DNA of 64,000 nt, from the NCBI GenBank assembly GCA_900129675.1, contig FSRD01000001.1, positions 6,065,501 to 6,129,500 on the forward strand, given 5' to 3'. Origin of the DNA: Bradyrhizobium erythrophlei (GTDB lineage Bacteria > Pseudomonadota > Alphaproteobacteria > Rhizobiales > Xanthobacteraceae). This document shows, piece by piece, positions 1 through 8,098 of this stretch. The notes under the pieces were generated by a model. It had not been told where the DNA came from, did no database searches, and saw nothing but the letters and a program-made list of their open reading frames with translations. The translations under genes were made by a program, and so were the position numbers. Each line of letters opens with the position of its first letter. Within the stretch, counting starts at the first letter, position 1.

Positions 1-276
1 CCGCGATCGACCGACGTCGCCACGCTCCCCTTGGCAAATGGATATGCTGAAAGGCTGATCGGTTCGATCCGCAGGGAATGCCTTGACCACGTCATTGTAT
101 TCAGCGAGCGCCACCTTCGTCACCTGCTGCTCTGTTACATGAAGTATTACAATGGGATCCGCACGCATCTATCCCTGGAGAAAGATGCACCGGTCTCACG
201 CGCCGCCGATCGCGACGGACGTATTCTTTGTCGCCCAATCTTGGGCGGACTTCATCATCACTACGTCCGGGTTTAG
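1..276 (+). pseudogene. IS transposase remnant (integrase-core C-terminus)
   Basis: Encodes the last ~85 residues of a DDE integrase-core transposase, including the NGYAERLIGSIRRE motif that carries the catalytic Glu and the ILGGLHHHY tail. It is nearly identical to the C-terminus of the intact transposase at 15847-16857. Near position 35 one base is missing relative to that copy, so the upstream part (bases 2-37) is in a different frame from the NGYAERL part. The 5' part lies outside the window. It is a dead remnant or the end of a frameshifted copy. Confidence 0.85.
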
Positions 277-277
277 G

Positions 278-292
278 TTTTCGGTACACACA
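278..292 (+). repeat. IS right-end inverted repeat
   Basis: The sequence TTTTCGGTACACACA lies just after the transposase remnant. The same sequence lies at the same place after the transposases ending at 24880 and ~60230, and its complement starts the element at 23805. It marks the right terminus of this IS family. Confidence 0.75.
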
Positions 293-730
293 ACGACCTA
301 CTCGCTTCGCCCGCAGGTTGCGCGTGCTGCCGAGTATCCGTCCTCATCACCTGAGGTACATTGCCATCATGGATTTCTTGGTCGTTTTCTTGTGGCGCCC
401 GGACGTCAAGCGTCATGCTGTGCCCCATTCGTATGGACGCCCAGTGAAATGCCAGCTTGAGCCGCGCATGAAACGCCTTGGCGTCATCGACGGTCTTGAA
501 CCCTGACACCTGCAACGCAAACGGCGGCTCGCCGCCGGGCATGACGTCAGGAAAGTTCGAGATTGCCTAACAAGGGTGGGACAGGCGCCCTGCCGTCTAC
601 AGCGAAAAACTTTCGATCGGGCAAGGCGACAGGTACGTGCAGCATGTACATCGTGCAATGACTTTCAATTTCCTGCATAAGATTCCGCGTTGGCAGCAAA
701 TATTGCAAGCACGCTATCGTCTAACTTGCT
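293..730. other. Region without a supported gene
   Basis: Several overlapping open frames occur on both strands, but none has a recognisable family, a good ribosome-binding site or consistent coding character. It lies between IS remnants and is probably decayed DNA. Confidence 0.5.
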
Positions 731-842
731 GATTCCGCTCGATGTCGCCCAGCATTCCGGAATGATCTCGCCCACCGTTCCGATTTGATGTCGCCCACCA
801 TTCCGAGATGATCTCGCCCACCATTCCGGGATGATGTCGCCC
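731..842 (+). repeat. Five tandem 23-bp repeats, probable IS end
   Basis: The ten-mer GAT(G/C)TCGCCC starts at 741, 764, 787, 810 and 833, an exact 23-bp period. The unit is close to GATCTCGCCCACCATTCCGA. Regular multiple terminal repeats of this kind are known at the ends of IS21-family elements, where they bind the transposase. No istA/istB gene is nearby, so this would be a solo end. The block directly abuts a truncated SDR reading frame, consistent with an insertion junction near 845-860. The IS21 assignment is inference. Confidence 0.6.
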
Positions 843-859
843 GGGGGTGACGAGGCCTC

Positions 860-955
860 GGAATAGGGCGCGGACCCAAGTGAGGTGGGGGCCCTGCCGG
901 CTGTCGAGGCTATATTGATGATGCGTCCCCACGACCTGCTATACTGCGCACCCAA
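860..955 (-). pseudogene. Short-chain dehydrogenase fragment
   Basis: About 30 residues match the central strand and active-site region of a classical SDR: GRIINIASTAG (catalytic Ser) followed by SAPYS (catalytic Tyr). The frame then runs into the 23-bp tandem repeats, so the 3' part of the gene is lost, and no 5' part with the Rossmann motif is found upstream. The fragment is too small to be functional. Confidence 0.6.
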
Positions 956-1202
956 CGAGACGGCTTAGCGACCAAGTTGAAGTCGCGTACAAGTGAGGCT
1001 GCTGTCGTTGTCTCGTCTCTTGCGCACGCGTTGCATGGCGCAATCGGAGTAACTGAGGAGTACGATCTGCAGCTCCTCACCCGGCGGCTGCACGAGTGGA
1101 GGATGGATGGCTCATGGTTCTGAGGCTTATTGGAATCTTATCGTAGGCCGGGCGGTTCTCTCCTCGGATAGCTCGGTTGCCGATTTTGTTCGGACGGCAT
1201 GA
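950..1202 (+). pseudogene. Acyl-CoA dehydrogenase C-terminal fragment, frameshifted
   Basis: Translating from about 950 gives ALHGAIGVTEEYDLQLLTRR, the typical C-terminal helix region of acyl-CoA dehydrogenases (HGxxGxTxEYxL). The frame stops at 1121. A second frame beginning near 1107 continues the same family with HGSEAYWNLIVGRA and DFVRTA and stops at 1200-1202. The junction carries a 4-bp tandem duplication (GATGGATGG), which explains the shift. The N-terminal domain is absent. Confidence 0.65.
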
Positions 1203-1360
1203 GTCACGCAGAACGCCGACAAGGACAATAGAAATCCGCTCACAGGACATTCTCCCGACGCATCTTCGTGCTGTCATCGTTATCTATCGAAATCGAGCCC
1301 TGCGCGGCGGCCCTTCAGCAGCGAAGCATCGGGCGCGTCTTACGATACCAAGAGATCAGC
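1203..1360. other. Short region with no gene seen
   Basis: Nothing recognisable lies between the acyl-CoA dehydrogenase remnant and the 3' end of the GntR regulator gene. Confidence 0.5.
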
Positions 1361-2107
1361 TTACGAGACGCGAAGGAGCGCCGGCGGCAAAGATGCTATC
1401 AAATCCGCCATGCCATCGCCTAGTAGCGTCACGTGCTCGCTCGCCGCTCGGAAAGCGGCTTCAGGATCTCCCGCTTCGATCGCCTGGATTATGCGGTCAT
1501 GCTCGATGATGGTCGCAGCCATGCGACCAGGCTGGAAGGTGACATGTTTCCGGTAGGCCGCAACTCGTTTGCGCAGCGCTCGCGTCTGCGCCGAGATGAA
1601 ATCGGTATGTGACGCCTCGTAAACGAGTTCATGAAACTCCCAGTTGATCGAGTAGAATATTTCCTCAGTCCCTTCGCCAATTGATGCCACGAGACGTTCG
1701 TGAACGGTTCGTAACGCGGCTTTTTCTTTCTGGGAAGCGCGCCGCGCCGCAAGCTTTGCACAGAGCCCTTCAAGAACTGCCATCGTGTCAAACATTTCGA
1801 GCAACGTCGGAATCGATATCGCTGCCACCGTGACCCCGTATCTAGGGCGAGCCTCAAGGTAACCGGTGGCCATCAACGCCTTGAGCGCCTCCCGCACCGG
1901 TGTTCGGGAGATCTTGAAACACTCCGCGAGTTCGATCTCGTCGATTCGGGTGCCTGGCAATAATGCGCCACTGACGATCCGCTCCTCGAGTTCGTCTCGC
2001 AGGTCTTCTGCCAAAGTGCCGCCACGTCGGCTCAGGACCTCGTGGTTACCGCTCCCCGCCTTTGCAGCCGCTTTCATACCGATCTGACCTGTCAGACTAA
2101 CCGCCAT
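1361..2107 (-). CDS. GntR family transcriptional regulator (FCD subfamily)
   Basis: A 248-residue protein with an N-terminal winged helix-turn-helix (about residues 30-95, with the signature SRTPVREALKALMATGYLE) and a C-terminal FCD ligand-binding domain (about 105-230, with FHELVYEASH and the helix EHDRIIQAIEAGDPEAA). FCD regulators usually bind an organic acid, often as repressors of a neighbouring catabolic operon. It is transcribed divergently from the aminotransferase operon at 2414, so it very likely controls that operon. An internal Met at residue 11 is an alternative start. The ligand cannot be read from sequence. Confidence 0.9.
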   Translation of the reverse strand: MAVSLTGQIGMKAAAKAGSGNHEVLSRRGGTLAEDLRDELEERIVSGALLPGTRIDEIELAECFKISRTPVREALKALMATGYLEARPRYGVTVAAISIPTLLEMFDTMAVLEGLCAKLAARRASQKEKAALRTVHERLVASIGEGTEEIFYSINWEFHELVYEASHTDFISAQTRALRKRVAAYRKHVTFQPGRMAATIIEHDRIIQAIEAGDPEAAFRAASEHVTLLGDGMADLIASLPPALLRVS

Positions 2108-2413
2108 CGCGGATAGGCGATGGGAAGCTAGGGATGCCAGACGACGGGTCTTAATGCAATATCCGTAAATCTAAAATAAAAATACACTTTATCACGCTAA
2201 GTATACGGCACGGGATATGTTCCTCTTTTTTGCTCAAAGGCTTTGGGGCGAGATAGGGTAGACGACCGTTCTGGTGCCTCAGAACATTATGAATGCACCA
2301 ACGCGCCACTACGTATTTCTTATTTATATTCACGTATTCCTAAACTTGACATAATAAATACATCGTGCTTATGACGGCCGGGAGCTTGGTCCGCTTACGC
2401 TGAAGGAAATGCG
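2108..2413. promoter_or_regulatory. Divergent AT-rich promoter region
   Basis: This ~300-bp gap between the GntR gene and the aminotransferase operon is clearly AT-richer than the neighbouring genes. On the + strand TTGACA (2346-2351) is followed after 16 bp by CTTATG (2368-2373), a plausible sigma-70 promoter for the operon. No perfect GntR palindrome stands out by eye. The + strand operon has a GAAGGA ribosome-binding site at 2402-2407. Confidence 0.5.
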
Positions 2414-3547
2414 ATGAGACTGTTTGAAGCCCGCAACGCCCATTTCGATAGGCTCGTGAACACTTCCCACCTGAGGTGGCTGGGACAGAACACAAATCAC
2501 TCGAAGGCTCATCCTGCTGTCGTGGAAGCAATGATCCGCTGTGCGCGTGATGAGGAATTCCACATCTACGCTCCCCCGGCGGGCCTCGAAGCCTTGAGGG
2601 CAGGTATCATCGATGACCTGGGACTTCAGGGGCAGTCGGTCCTGGTCTCCGACGGCGCTATCGAGTCGCTCTATCACGTCTGTCACACGCTGCTGCGTCC
2701 GGGTGATGAGTTCATAACGACTGATCCGACCTGGAACTGGCCCATGGCCTTTGCGAAGGCTGTCGGGGCGACCGTCAAGCAAATCCCGATCTATGGGCCC
2801 GAGTATCAATATCGGCTCGATCCCGTGCGTTTGGCCGAAGCGATGGGCCCGAAAACCAAGGTTGTATATCTGGTCGATCCCAACAATCCGCTCGGGACCG
2901 TGTGCACGAAAGCGGAGATCGCTGCGATCGCGGATGCGGTTGGAAAGGCGGGCGCTTACCTAATCCATGATTGCACCTACCGTCACTTCGCGCACGAGCA
3001 TCACCTCGCGGCAAAACTCGATCCCGAGCGGACGATCACGATCTACAGCTTTTCGAAGTGGCTCGGCTTAGCCGGCCTGCGAATAGGCGCCGTCGTGGCG
3101 CATCCGGACGTTATCGAGCGGCTCGCTGCATCACCTCCGAACAATCTCGGCTCAAGCATCCTGTCGCAGCGCGCCGCCATCGCTGGCTTGAGCATCAAAG
3201 AAGAGTGGTTCCCAGGAGTGCTGGCCGAGCTGCGGAGCAACCAAGCTCTTGTGAAGGCGGCCGTCGATAAGATTCCCGGCCTCTCAATGCCCGTCTATCC
3301 CTCTAACGGCAACTTCGTTGTTATCGAGTGCGACGCAATCGGCATCCGGGTTGACGCGCTCGCAGCGGTCTACGGCGAGCGCGATATCATGATCCGCCAG
3401 GGAGCCTATCACACTCCAACGTTTGGGGACCGATTCATAAAGGTATCGCTGAGCGTTCCGAAGGAGTGGGCCGAGGAATTCGCAAGCCTGCTGCCGTCGA
3501 TGATGGAGAAGGCCCGTGCCCGTAACGAACCGGCCACGGTGTTCTGA
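2414..3547 (+). CDS. PLP-dependent aminotransferase, class I/II
   Basis: 377 residues of fold-type I aminotransferase. The PLP-binding Lys is K215 in SFSKWLGLAGLRIG, preceded by the DPNNPLGT motif that contacts the substrate carboxylate. It resembles histidinol-phosphate or aspartate-type aminotransferases, but the donor is not determinable. It is the first gene of a run to 9373 that also contains a hydrolase, an amidohydrolase and an amino-acid dehydrogenase, so it probably removes or transfers an amino group in catabolism. GAAGGA lies 7 bp upstream of the ATG. The gene looks intact. Confidence 0.88.
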   Translation: MRLFEARNAHFDRLVNTSHLRWLGQNTNHSKAHPAVVEAMIRCARDEEFHIYAPPAGLEALRAGIIDDLGLQGQSVLVSDGAIESLYHVCHTLLRPGDEFITTDPTWNWPMAFAKAVGATVKQIPIYGPEYQYRLDPVRLAEAMGPKTKVVYLVDPNNPLGTVCTKAEIAAIADAVGKAGAYLIHDCTYRHFAHEHHLAAKLDPERTITIYSFSKWLGLAGLRIGAVVAHPDVIERLAASPPNNLGSSILSQRAAIAGLSIKEEWFPGVLAELRSNQALVKAAVDKIPGLSMPVYPSNGNFVVIECDAIGIRVDALAAVYGERDIMIRQGAYHTPTFGDRFIKVSLSVPKEWAEEFASLLPSMMEKARARNEPATVF

Positions 3548-3576
3548 ATCCCGATCAGCTTTGGAGAAAACGGCAA

Positions 3577-4359
3577 ATGGACCTGCAACTAGTTGGCAAG
3601 AAAGTCCTGATTACAGGGGCGTCGCAGGGTATCGGCGAAGGACTGGCTCATGCCTTTGCTGCTGAAGGCTGCGCGCTTCATCTGACGGCGCGCTCCGAGG
3701 ACAAGCTCAACTTGATGCGGAAAGAGATTGTCGGCGCGCACGGCGTTTCGGTGAGTGTAACTGCGATCGACATGACGACTGAAGGAGCCTGTGAGAGGAT
3801 CGTCGAGGAGGCCGGCGACATCGACATCTTAGTGAATAATGCGGGCGTCATCCCGAGCGGTTCCCTTTTCGACATCACGCCTGGCCAATGGCGCGACGGT
3901 TGGGCCCTCAAAGGGTTTGGATACGCTGACATGATCCGGCTGGTCTATCCGCGTATGAAAGCGCGCGGGGGCGGCGTTATTCTGAACAACATCGGAAATG
4001 GCGGCGAGGTTTGCGATCCAAATTACATAGAGGGCGCCGCCGGCAACGCCGCGATCATGGCGATGACGCGCGCATTGGGAGGTGCGAGCCTCGACGACAA
4101 CATTCGGGTGGTCGGCGTCAATCCAGGCCCAGTTGACACGACGCGCATCTACAACATGCTGCGGAAATTCGCTGAGATCAAACTAGGCGACGCGGCGCGT
4201 TACGATGAGTTGGTAGAGCGTTATCCTCTCAAACGTCCGGCGAAGGTCCACGAGATCACGGACCTGTTCCTTTTTCTGGCCTCATTCAGATCGGGTTACA
4301 CGTCGGGCACGATCGTCACAGTTGATGGCGGCATCGCCTCTCGTCGCGCCGTCGTCTGA
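3577..4359 (+). CDS. SDR family oxidoreductase with atypical active site
   Basis: 260 residues with a Rossmann fold: TGASQGIG near residue 14 for NAD(P) and NNAG near residue 87. The usual catalytic Tyr-x-x-x-Lys is not present. In the expected place the sequence reads YIEGAAGNAAIMAMTRAL, putting Gly and Asn where Tyr and Lys normally sit. SDRs with EGAAGNAA-like motifs form a recognisable subgroup, so this may be a different chemistry rather than decay. The gene lies 30 bp after the aminotransferase with TTGGAG upstream of the ATG, in the same operon. Confidence 0.85.
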   Translation: MDLQLVGKKVLITGASQGIGEGLAHAFAAEGCALHLTARSEDKLNLMRKEIVGAHGVSVSVTAIDMTTEGACERIVEEAGDIDILVNNAGVIPSGSLFDITPGQWRDGWALKGFGYADMIRLVYPRMKARGGGVILNNIGNGGEVCDPNYIEGAAGNAAIMAMTRALGGASLDDNIRVVGVNPGPVDTTRIYNMLRKFAEIKLGDAARYDELVERYPLKRPAKVHEITDLFLFLASFRSGYTSGTIVTVDGGIASRRAVV

Positions 4360-4439
4360 AGGGGACTCGGAATCCTTCAATAGTCCAGAACGCACGGTTC
4401 ATCGATTGCCCGGTTAATCAGGTTCGAAGCGAGGAAGCT

Positions 4440-5321
4440 ATGCCATATCTGCACGCGACGGACGGCACGCGGCTATATTATGAGGAGTCGGGCTGTGGTA
4501 CGCCGCTTATATTTGTGCACGAATTCGGCGGCGATCTGCGCAGTTGGGAGCCTCAGCTTCGTCACTTCAGCAGGCGCTATCGATGCATCGCTTACAACGC
4601 CCGCGGCTACGTCCCTTCTGAAGTTCCTGAAGATCTTGCTCGATATTCGCAGGAGCTGGCGGCGCGAGACATTCGAGACGTTATGGACGAGCTTTCAATC
4701 GACCGGGCGCATGTCATTGGCCTTTCGATGGGGGGATTTGCCGCGCTGCACTTTGGCCTTACCTATCCTAAACGCGCCCTGTCTTTGGTCGTGGCTGGCG
4801 CAGGTTACGGAGCGGAAAAGCAGTACGAAGACTACTTTAGATCGGTATCGCTGGAAGTAGCCGAACAATTCGAGAAGCAGGGATCGCAGACCTTTTCTAA
4901 AACCTATGCCATGGCGGCTTCGCGTATCGCCTTCTTCCTCAAAGACCCGCGTGGCTGGCAAGAATTTCAAACGCATCTGGGGCAACATTCGGCGGTTGGC
5001 TCGGCGATGACCATGCGTGGCGTCCAAGCGCGCCGACCGTCGATCTATGATTTGGAAGCTCGTCTACGCGACATGAATGTGGCGACGCTCGTGATCGTCG
5101 GCGACGAAGATGATCATTGTCTGCAGCCCGGTGTGTTTTTGAAGAAGACGGTGCCTGCCTGCGGTCTGTTGGTAATGCCGAAGGCGGGGCACACGCTCAA
5201 CCTCGAAGAGCCCGCGCTTTTCAATCAATCCGTCGATGAATTTCTTTCCACCGTTGCGCAAGGTCGCTGGTTGCCACGTGACCCGCGCGCGATGTCCTCT
5301 CAGATCATGAAAACATCATGA
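4440..5321 (+). CDS. Alpha/beta hydrolase
   Basis: 293 residues with the hydrolase nucleophile elbow GLSMGG (Ser96), an acidic residue in GDEDDHC and the catalytic His in KAGHTLNLEEP. This resembles the family of 3-oxoadipate enol-lactonase and C-C or amide hydrolases acting on small acids. Its stop overlaps the start of the next gene by ATGA, so the two are translationally coupled. GAGGAAG precedes the start. The substrate is unknown; ring-fission or acylated amine products are typical for this family. Confidence 0.88.
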   Translation: MPYLHATDGTRLYYEESGCGTPLIFVHEFGGDLRSWEPQLRHFSRRYRCIAYNARGYVPSEVPEDLARYSQELAARDIRDVMDELSIDRAHVIGLSMGGFAALHFGLTYPKRALSLVVAGAGYGAEKQYEDYFRSVSLEVAEQFEKQGSQTFSKTYAMAASRIAFFLKDPRGWQEFQTHLGQHSAVGSAMTMRGVQARRPSIYDLEARLRDMNVATLVIVGDEDDHCLQPGVFLKKTVPACGLLVMPKAGHTLNLEEPALFNQSVDEFLSTVAQGRWLPRDPRAMSSQIMKTS

Positions 5322-6595
5322 GCCGCTCCTCCTCGATCCATTCAGGGGATGGTGTGCTGAGGCGTCCCTCGCAGTACGTCAGCATGGATCGCCTTAATGA
5401 CCGGCTTGCGGTCATGTCGGGCTATGGAGCAACGCCAAAAGGTGGCGTCAATCGCCAAGCCCTTACCGCAGAGGACCTGCAGGCCCAACTTCAGCTGATC
5501 CGCTGGGGTGCAGAGCTGGGAATGCAACCGTCAAGCGACTCTGCGGGAAATCTGTTCCTCCGTTGTGAAGGGTCCGACCCGTCGCTCGCCCCTGTGTTGT
5601 CCGGCTCTCATTTGGATAGCCAGCCCACGGGTGGCAAGTTTGATGGGGTCTACGGCGTTCTCGCGGCGCTGGAGGCGGTCAACGCCATGCAAGACGCTGG
5701 CCTGAACCCACGCCGCTCGATCGAGGTCGTTTCATGGATGAACGAGGAGGGATCACGCTTCGCTCCAGGAATGATGGGGTCTACAGCATATGCCGACCCC
5801 AATTCGTTGAGCGAAATGCTCTTGGTAAAGGATGCAAAGGGCGTCAGCGTGCGAGAAGCCTTGTCATTGATTCAAGATGGCTTGCGAGAAATCCCGTGTC
5901 GTTCGTTGGGCGGGCATCCGCATGCTTATATCGAAGCACACATCGAACAGGGACCGCTGCTTGAGCAGCAGAACGCTGTGGTGGGAGTAGTCTCTGGAAT
6001 TCAGGGCAAAAGAACTTTCCGGGTTGAGATCATCGGCGAAGCCACACACGCCGGCACGTCGCCGCGTTCCAAGCGAAAAGACGCAATCTTGGCAGCGGTA
6101 AGGATTATCGATGCGCTGGCGAATCGCCTTCATGACGGCGGCGATATCGTGAAGTTCACCGTTGGACGACTGATCGTTGAACCGAATGCGCCTTCGGTTG
6201 TCGCGAACCGCGTCGTGTTTTCCATCGACTTGCGACACCCCAAATCTGCGGAGCTCACCCTATTGGGCGACTTGATCCTGCCATTCTGTGAGATCAACGC
6301 AAGGCCATGTAGTGTCAGCTTGACGGAGCTATCGAACGCGACGTCGCTCGAATTCCCGGACGCGATACGCGACAGAATCCGCTCGATCGCCAGCACATTG
6401 AAGATTGCTCATATCGATCTTTTATCCGCCGCCGGACACGATGCGCGTTATCTTCATAAGGTTTGCCCAAGCGGCATGATCTTCGTGCCGTCGCGCGACG
6501 GCATCACGCACAACGAGGCGGAGTATACTTCAGCGGAAGATCTCACCGATGGTGCGCGCGTCCTGGCCGACGTGCTGGGAGAACTGTCAACTTAA
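5318..6595 (+). CDS. Zn-dependent hydantoinase/carbamoylase family amidase (M20)
   Basis: 425 residues of the M20 amidohydrolase group that includes N-carbamoyl-L-amino-acid hydrolase, beta-ureidopropionase and allantoate amidohydrolase. Metal-site motifs are visible: GSHLDSQPTGGKFDG (His and Asp ligands), WMNEEGSRF (Glu-Glu) and EAHIEQGP. It cleaves a carbamoyl or amide group from a small amino acid. The start overlaps the hydrolase stop. The combination with aminotransferase, hydrolase and GDH-like dehydrogenase suggests stepwise release of nitrogen from one substrate. Confidence 0.87.
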   Translation: MSRSSSIHSGDGVLRRPSQYVSMDRLNDRLAVMSGYGATPKGGVNRQALTAEDLQAQLQLIRWGAELGMQPSSDSAGNLFLRCEGSDPSLAPVLSGSHLDSQPTGGKFDGVYGVLAALEAVNAMQDAGLNPRRSIEVVSWMNEEGSRFAPGMMGSTAYADPNSLSEMLLVKDAKGVSVREALSLIQDGLREIPCRSLGGHPHAYIEAHIEQGPLLEQQNAVVGVVSGIQGKRTFRVEIIGEATHAGTSPRSKRKDAILAAVRIIDALANRLHDGGDIVKFTVGRLIVEPNAPSVVANRVVFSIDLRHPKSAELTLLGDLILPFCEINARPCSVSLTELSNATSLEFPDAIRDRIRSIASTLKIAHIDLLSAAGHDARYLHKVCPSGMIFVPSRDGITHNEAEYTSAEDLTDGARVLADVLGELST

Positions 6596-6665
6596 CTGCG
6601 ATTGTTGTGACGCCGGATCTAACTGCAGATTGCGGCCCCAGTTGAATCAAGTGATGGAGATAGTG

Positions 6666-7982
6666 ATGACTGCCCACACCGCCGAGACAAGCGACAATCT
6701 ACAAGCTGGCGCGGATGCCAATCGCCTTTATCGAAGAATAGCCTGGCGCCTCATCCCCTTCCTGATGGTCTGCTACGTCGCAGCCTATCTCGATCGCGTC
6801 AACGTGGGCTTTGCCAAACTGCAAATGCTGAACGATCTCAAGTTCAGCGAAACCATTTACGGTTTGGGAGCTGGCGTCTTTTTTTTCGGATATTTTCTCT
6901 TTGAGGTTCCCAGCAACCTGGTGCTGCAGAGGGTAGGGGCTCGCATCTGGATTGCCCGGATCATGATTACATGGGGCATTATCTCAGCTTGTTTCGCTTT
7001 TGTATCCACGCCTCTTCAATTCTATATCTTGCGATTCCTGCTTGGAGCGGCGGAGGCTGGCTTTTATCCTGGCGTGATCTTGTATCTCACCTACTGGATT
7101 CCGTCACACCGACGGTCGCAAATGATCGCGTTGTTTATGACCGCGATACCGATTGCAGGTATTGTTGGAGGTCCGCTATCGGGCTGGATTATGCAGTATT
7201 TCAACGGGCACCACGACCTTGCAGGATGGAAGTGGTTGTTCCTGTTGGAGGCGGCACCGTCGATTGTCTTGGGCTTTCTCACGCCATTCTATCTTTCGGA
7301 CGGACCCACTAAGGCGAATTGGCTGTTTGCCTCTGAGAAGAAGATGGTCGTAGATGCACTGGACGTGCAAGCTCGCAGTCCCGAAAAAATCTTGTCAACA
7401 ACAGGCGAGGTGTTTCGCAACCCTCAAATGTTTCTCATGTGCGTTATCTATTTCTGCGTCATCATGGGTCAGTATGGATTAACGTTTTGGATGCCGACCC
7501 TGATCAAAGCAGCCGGCATATCCAGCGTTCTGCAGATTGGTTTGTTCTCGGCGATCCCTTATGTCGTTGCGGTCGTCGTGATGATCAGCGCCGGCCGTAA
7601 CTCGGATCGGACGCGAGAGCGTCGTTGGCATTTGATTGTTCCCATGCTGGCAGGCGCTGCAGGTTACGCGATCGTTGCGGTGGCGGGCGACAACGTCACG
7701 TTAGCGCTTATTGGCCTATCTCTAGCTGCGGCGGGTGTGATTACGCCGGGGCCACTGTTCTGGGCGTTGCCATCCGCATTCCTTGCGGGCTCGGCGGCAG
7801 CAGCCGGGTTCGGAGCCATCAACGCGTTTGCCGGTTTGGCTGGGTTCGTTAGTCCATATTTGATCGGGTATCTACGTGACATGACCGGTACATCGCTTGT
7901 TGCGATGTACACGTCCGCGGCGGTCCTGGTGTTTGGGGCGCTACTGATCCTGAAGGTACCTGCCCGCATCGTGAATCGGTAG
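6666..7982 (+). CDS. MFS transporter, anion:cation symporter-like
   Basis: 438 residues with about 12 hydrophobic segments. The N-terminal region carries the pattern of the ACS family (YLDRVNVGFAKLQM after helix 1, and GYFLFEVPSNL), which imports organic anions with protons. The open frame extends upstream to 6549, overlapping the amidase, but ATG 6666 has GGAGA five bases before it and begins a normal hydrophilic leader, so it is chosen. It probably imports the substrate of this operon. Confidence 0.87.
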   Translation: MTAHTAETSDNLQAGADANRLYRRIAWRLIPFLMVCYVAAYLDRVNVGFAKLQMLNDLKFSETIYGLGAGVFFFGYFLFEVPSNLVLQRVGARIWIARIMITWGIISACFAFVSTPLQFYILRFLLGAAEAGFYPGVILYLTYWIPSHRRSQMIALFMTAIPIAGIVGGPLSGWIMQYFNGHHDLAGWKWLFLLEAAPSIVLGFLTPFYLSDGPTKANWLFASEKKMVVDALDVQARSPEKILSTTGEVFRNPQMFLMCVIYFCVIMGQYGLTFWMPTLIKAAGISSVLQIGLFSAIPYVVAVVVMISAGRNSDRTRERRWHLIVPMLAGAAGYAIVAVAGDNVTLALIGLSLAAAGVITPGPLFWALPSAFLAGSAAAAGFGAINAFAGLAGFVSPYLIGYLRDMTGTSLVAMYTSAAVLVFGALLILKVPARIVNR

Positions 7983-8098
7983 CAGCGGCGTCACGTCATC
8001 GTACCATCGAAGCTTCTGAACTCATCGGACGCCTTTGTCCATTCTGGCCGGAGGCACTCGGCGGTACGCAACAATTCTCAACAGTGGAGTTTCGGTAA

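Noticed and set aside
741..842. CRISPR array
   Set aside because: The 23-bp units are contiguous tandem repeats without spacers.
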